Of a stretch of 64,000 nt of DNA, positions 62,014-64,000 are shown one piece after another. The stretch covers positions 405,903 through 469,902 of the forward strand of contig NZ_JACCBZ010000005.1 of assembly GCF_013408825.1 (NCBI RefSeq), written 5' to 3'. The stretch is from Mucilaginibacter tundrae. GTDB taxonomy: Bacteria; Bacteroidota; Bacteroidia; Sphingobacteriales; Sphingobacteriaceae. How positions within the stretch are numbered: the first letter of the stretch is position 1; the number at the start of each line of letters is the position of its first letter. The position numbers and the translations under genes were made by a program. The notes below the pieces were generated by a model. That model searched no databases and was not told where the DNA came from. It was given only the letters and a program-made list of their open reading frames with translations.

Positions 62014-62841
62014 ATGAACAAAACAATATTAATTACCGGCGCATCGTCCGGTTTTGGGAAATCATCCGCTAAATTATTTGCTGCAAACGGCTGGAACGTA
62101 ATTGCAACCATGCGTTCACCTGAAAAAGAAGAAGAATTAACAACAATAGCCAACATTTGCGTACTAAAACTTGATGTACAGGATGAGCCTACGATTCGCA
62201 AGGCAATCGCCGATGGCCTCGCGAGATTCGGTTCTATAGACGTCTTGGTCAATAATGCAGGTTATGCTTTAAGAGGAGTTTTCGAGTCGTTGACAAAGGA
62301 ACAAATCAAGAGGCAATATGATGTTAACGTCTTCGGCTTAATGGATGTTACACAGGCAATTATACCCTATTTTCGTGAGCGTGGCTCCGGACTGATCATT
62401 AACATATCTTCAATGGGCGGCCGAATCACTATACCTTTGCTGAGCTTGTACCATTCAACCAAGTTCGCTGTGGAGGGCTTTACAGAAGCCTTGTCTTATG
62501 AACTGTCGGCCGTGAATATCCGTGTAAAATTGATAGAGCCAGGTGGTGTACGTACAAATTTCGGAACAACGTCTATAGAGGAAGTACCTAACGGCATCCA
62601 AGCTTACGACGAAATGATTAAATATTTTCAACTAAATCGCCCTAAAGTGACGCAGCATATGGCCAGTCCGAATGCTACTTCAGAAGAGGTAGCTGAAGTT
62701 ATTTTTCAGGCTGCCACAGATGATACGAACCGGTTGAGATACGTCATCGGCAAAGATGCCGAACTTTACGTAAACGGAAGGCTTAACCACAATGATCAGG
62801 ACTATTTCGAACTGATGAACAGCTATTTTTTAAAATCCTAA
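62014..62841 (+). CDS. SDR-family oxidoreductase
   Basis: A 275-residue classical SDR: ILITGASSGFGKSSAKLFA, VLVNNAGYA, NISSMGGRIT and YHSTKFAVEGF. It shares the FGLxHVT/FGLMDVTQAI pattern and the PGGVRTNF/PGYFRTNF stretch with the preceding SDR. The stop is directly followed by the ATG of the ArsR gene, so the two are co-translated. Confidence 0.92.
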   Translation: MNKTILITGASSGFGKSSAKLFAANGWNVIATMRSPEKEEELTTIANICVLKLDVQDEPTIRKAIADGLARFGSIDVLVNNAGYALRGVFESLTKEQIKRQYDVNVFGLMDVTQAIIPYFRERGSGLIINISSMGGRITIPLLSLYHSTKFAVEGFTEALSYELSAVNIRVKLIEPGGVRTNFGTTSIEEVPNGIQAYDEMIKYFQLNRPKVTQHMASPNATSEEVAEVIFQAATDDTNRLRYVIGKDAELYVNGRLNHNDQDYFELMNSYFLKS

Positions 62842-63138
62842 ATGAATGAGTTAGAGGTGTTCAAGGCGCTATCGAATAAAACCAGGCTGGAAATATTGCA
62901 ATGGTTGAAAGCGCCTGAACGGCACTTTCCTGAACAAATAAACGGTTTTAAACTGGGCATTTCAGTAGGGCAAATACAAAGAAAATCAGGGCTTACACAA
63001 TCTACCGTTTCAGAGTTCCTTATAATTCTACAACGTGCCGGCTTAGTCAAATCGGTCCGTAAGGGCCAGGCTACTTATTATTCAAGAAAGGAAGAAGCAT
63101 TTGTTACTCTAGCGCAGTTTATTCAAGCCGAACTTTGA
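62842..63138 (+). CDS. ArsR-type winged-helix regulator
   Basis: A 98-residue protein: ALSNKTRLEILQWLKAPERH, then GISVGQIQRKSGLTQSTVSE and a wing with GQATYYSRKEEAF. No metal-binding Cys box is seen, so it is a non-metal ArsR-like repressor. It closes the SnoaL-SDR-SDR operon and may regulate it. Confidence 0.88.
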   Translation: MNELEVFKALSNKTRLEILQWLKAPERHFPEQINGFKLGISVGQIQRKSGLTQSTVSEFLIILQRAGLVKSVRKGQATYYSRKEEAFVTLAQFIQAEL

Positions 63139-63219
63139 TTGCAAAATGTCTTTGTGTTTATGATTGTATAAGGTACTTTTCCAAGATGGCCACGAACCGT
63201 TTTTGAAAACGTCCAAGGT

Positions 63220-63245
63220 CATTTTGTGATTCAAATCACAAAATG
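63220..63245. promoter_or_regulatory. 26-base palindrome with Crp-like core
   Basis: CATTTTGTGATT-CA-AATCACAAAATG, perfect arms of 12. The core TGTGA-N6-TCACA is the classical Crp-type pattern and shares GTGATT-NN-AATCAC with the site at 57035-57048. It lies about 120 bases before the truncated hydrolase gene. Confidence 0.7.
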
Positions 63246-63365
63246 CAAGTCGCAAATCTAATTGCTTTGTGTGAAATTGGTTTGGAAAATGTCCGATTTC
63301 ATTGCTCTGGTCTATTGGCCAAAAGTTGAACAATGATTTCTTTATCTCCTAAAAAAATAGCTCTT

Positions 63366-63926
63366 ATGGAAAATAAATCTACAGAACCGGCAGGAAGCGC
63401 AAAAGATTTTATTGCCAAAAATTTCCAGTTTGCAACTTCAGTCAGATCTGGTGATACAAGCACCAGTATCGTCATCCATCCAGACCCTAACCAACCAATC
63501 ATCAACGGAAAAGTGACACTTACCACTTTTGAAAACGTCTTATACAGGTCACCAAAAACGGCTAATACAAACGGGCGCAGCTTGTTTATGGATATCCAGG
63601 TTCCGATAACGGAGGTCCTGAAACCGCTTATTTTATTCGCGTCCGGCGGTGGCTTCATATTTGCAACTAAGGAAAACAATCTTGATCTTAGGACTTATCT
63701 TGCCGAGGCGGGGTTTGTTGTAGCAAGTGCAGAATACAGGACTGTACGCGATGGTGTAACTTATAAAGAAGGTATTGCAGATCTAAAATCAGCAATTCGG
63801 TTTTTACGCAGTAACGCCAGGCAATACGGCATCGACCCAACAAATGTTGGAGTTTGGGGCGTTTCTTCTGGAGCATACCTTCTTACAATGGTTGCGGTCA
63901 CTAACTGTATATTATGGAGATGCTGA
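63366..63926 (+). pseudogene. Alpha/beta hydrolase gene cut by an insertion
   Basis: The start chosen is ATG 63366 (MENKSTEPAGSAKDF); the frame also opens at 63333. The N-terminal half of an esterase is intact: LILFASGGGFIFATKE around the oxyanion hole, the SAEYRTVRDG segment and the nucleophile elbow GVSSGAYLLTMVAVTN. After that the reading frame enters foreign sequence at about 63906 and stops at 63926. The Asp and His of the triad are missing, so the product is probably inactive. Confidence 0.75.
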
Positions 63927-64000
63927 CCACCCTATTCCGGGCCAAATTGACCACTGGGTTAGCTGACTTTTGGGTTGCAGCAAATGCTATAAAAGCATGT
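63906..64000. mobile_element. Terminal part of a probable IS21-type insertion sequence
   Basis: The sequence after the break begins TGTATATTATGG and carries spaced TGACCAC repeats (63923 and 63949) and GCTGAC, the multiple subterminal repeats typical of IS21-family ends. The transposase genes lie beyond the window. The family call rests on this end pattern only. Confidence 0.5.

Noticed and set aside
1..64000. CRISPR array, rRNA operon or replication origin
   Set aside because: No regularly spaced direct repeats, no rRNA-like stretches and no cluster of DnaA-box-like sites were seen.

Overview
This window looks like chromosome from a Bacteroidota bacterium of the family Sphingobacteriaceae, most likely Mucilaginibacter- or Pedobacter-like (inference). 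The signs are a FecI/FecR/SusC/SusD uptake unit, a GH92 and a GH2 glycosidase, sulfatase plus formylglycine-generating enzyme, LytS/LytTR signalling, several promoter boxes of the TAnnTTTG type, and overall AT-leaning DNA with ATGA gene overlaps.

Layout. 0-10.4 kb is a catabolic stretch: the tail of a probable glycosidase, a three-gene molybdenum hydroxylase operon of the isoquinoline 1-oxidoreductase type with a diheme c-type protein between its two enzyme subunits, a GH2 enzyme, an ASST-like beta-propeller, a broken relic of the maturation gene xdhC, and a GH92 enzyme with changed catalytic positions. 10.4-21 kb is accessory DNA. Its centre is a small candidate RiPP locus: an unlisted 54-residue, cysteine-free, Thr/Ser-rich peptide (13319-13483, minus), a divergent LytS/LytTR two-component pair and a full-length LanB dehydratase; no LanC or exporter is in view. 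Two hypothetical proteins beside it share a C-terminal domain.

21-29.7 kb is a mosaic island. A 3' fragment of tRNA-Phe (a probable att site) abuts a broken tyrosine integrase; a second broken integrase lies at 28.7-29.7 kb. Between them sit a PAS sensor that has lost its kinase part, and a TetR-controlled operon (hydrolase, methyltransferase, membrane protein, small protein, broken NmrA-like gene) with a matching operator in front of tetR and in front of the hydrolase.

29.8-32.6 kb holds an HNH protein and a three-gene HipB-HipS-HipT toxin-antitoxin operon with repeated operator half-sites over its promoter. 33.5-40.9 kb holds oxidoreductases, a Crp/Fnr regulator, an esterase, and a divergent MFS pump/TetR pair. 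41-50.4 kb is a cell-surface signalling and uptake locus: sigma factor, anti-sigma FecR, SusC with STN domain, SusD, and a secreted zinc metalloprotease, suggesting uptake of a peptide or protein-derived ligand. 50.6-63.9 kb is rich in small regulators (AraC, TetR, Crp/Fnr, ArsR) with SDR and MDR oxidoreductases and hydrolases, plus a sulfatase and its activating-enzyme homologue that both carry a single-base frameshift. The window ends in what looks like the end of an IS21-type element that cuts a hydrolase gene.

At least five otherwise good genes are broken by one-base indels (near 11.43, 22.11, 28.68, 53.87 and 55.93 kb). This is either real decay or residual assembly error, and it should be settled before reading function from them.
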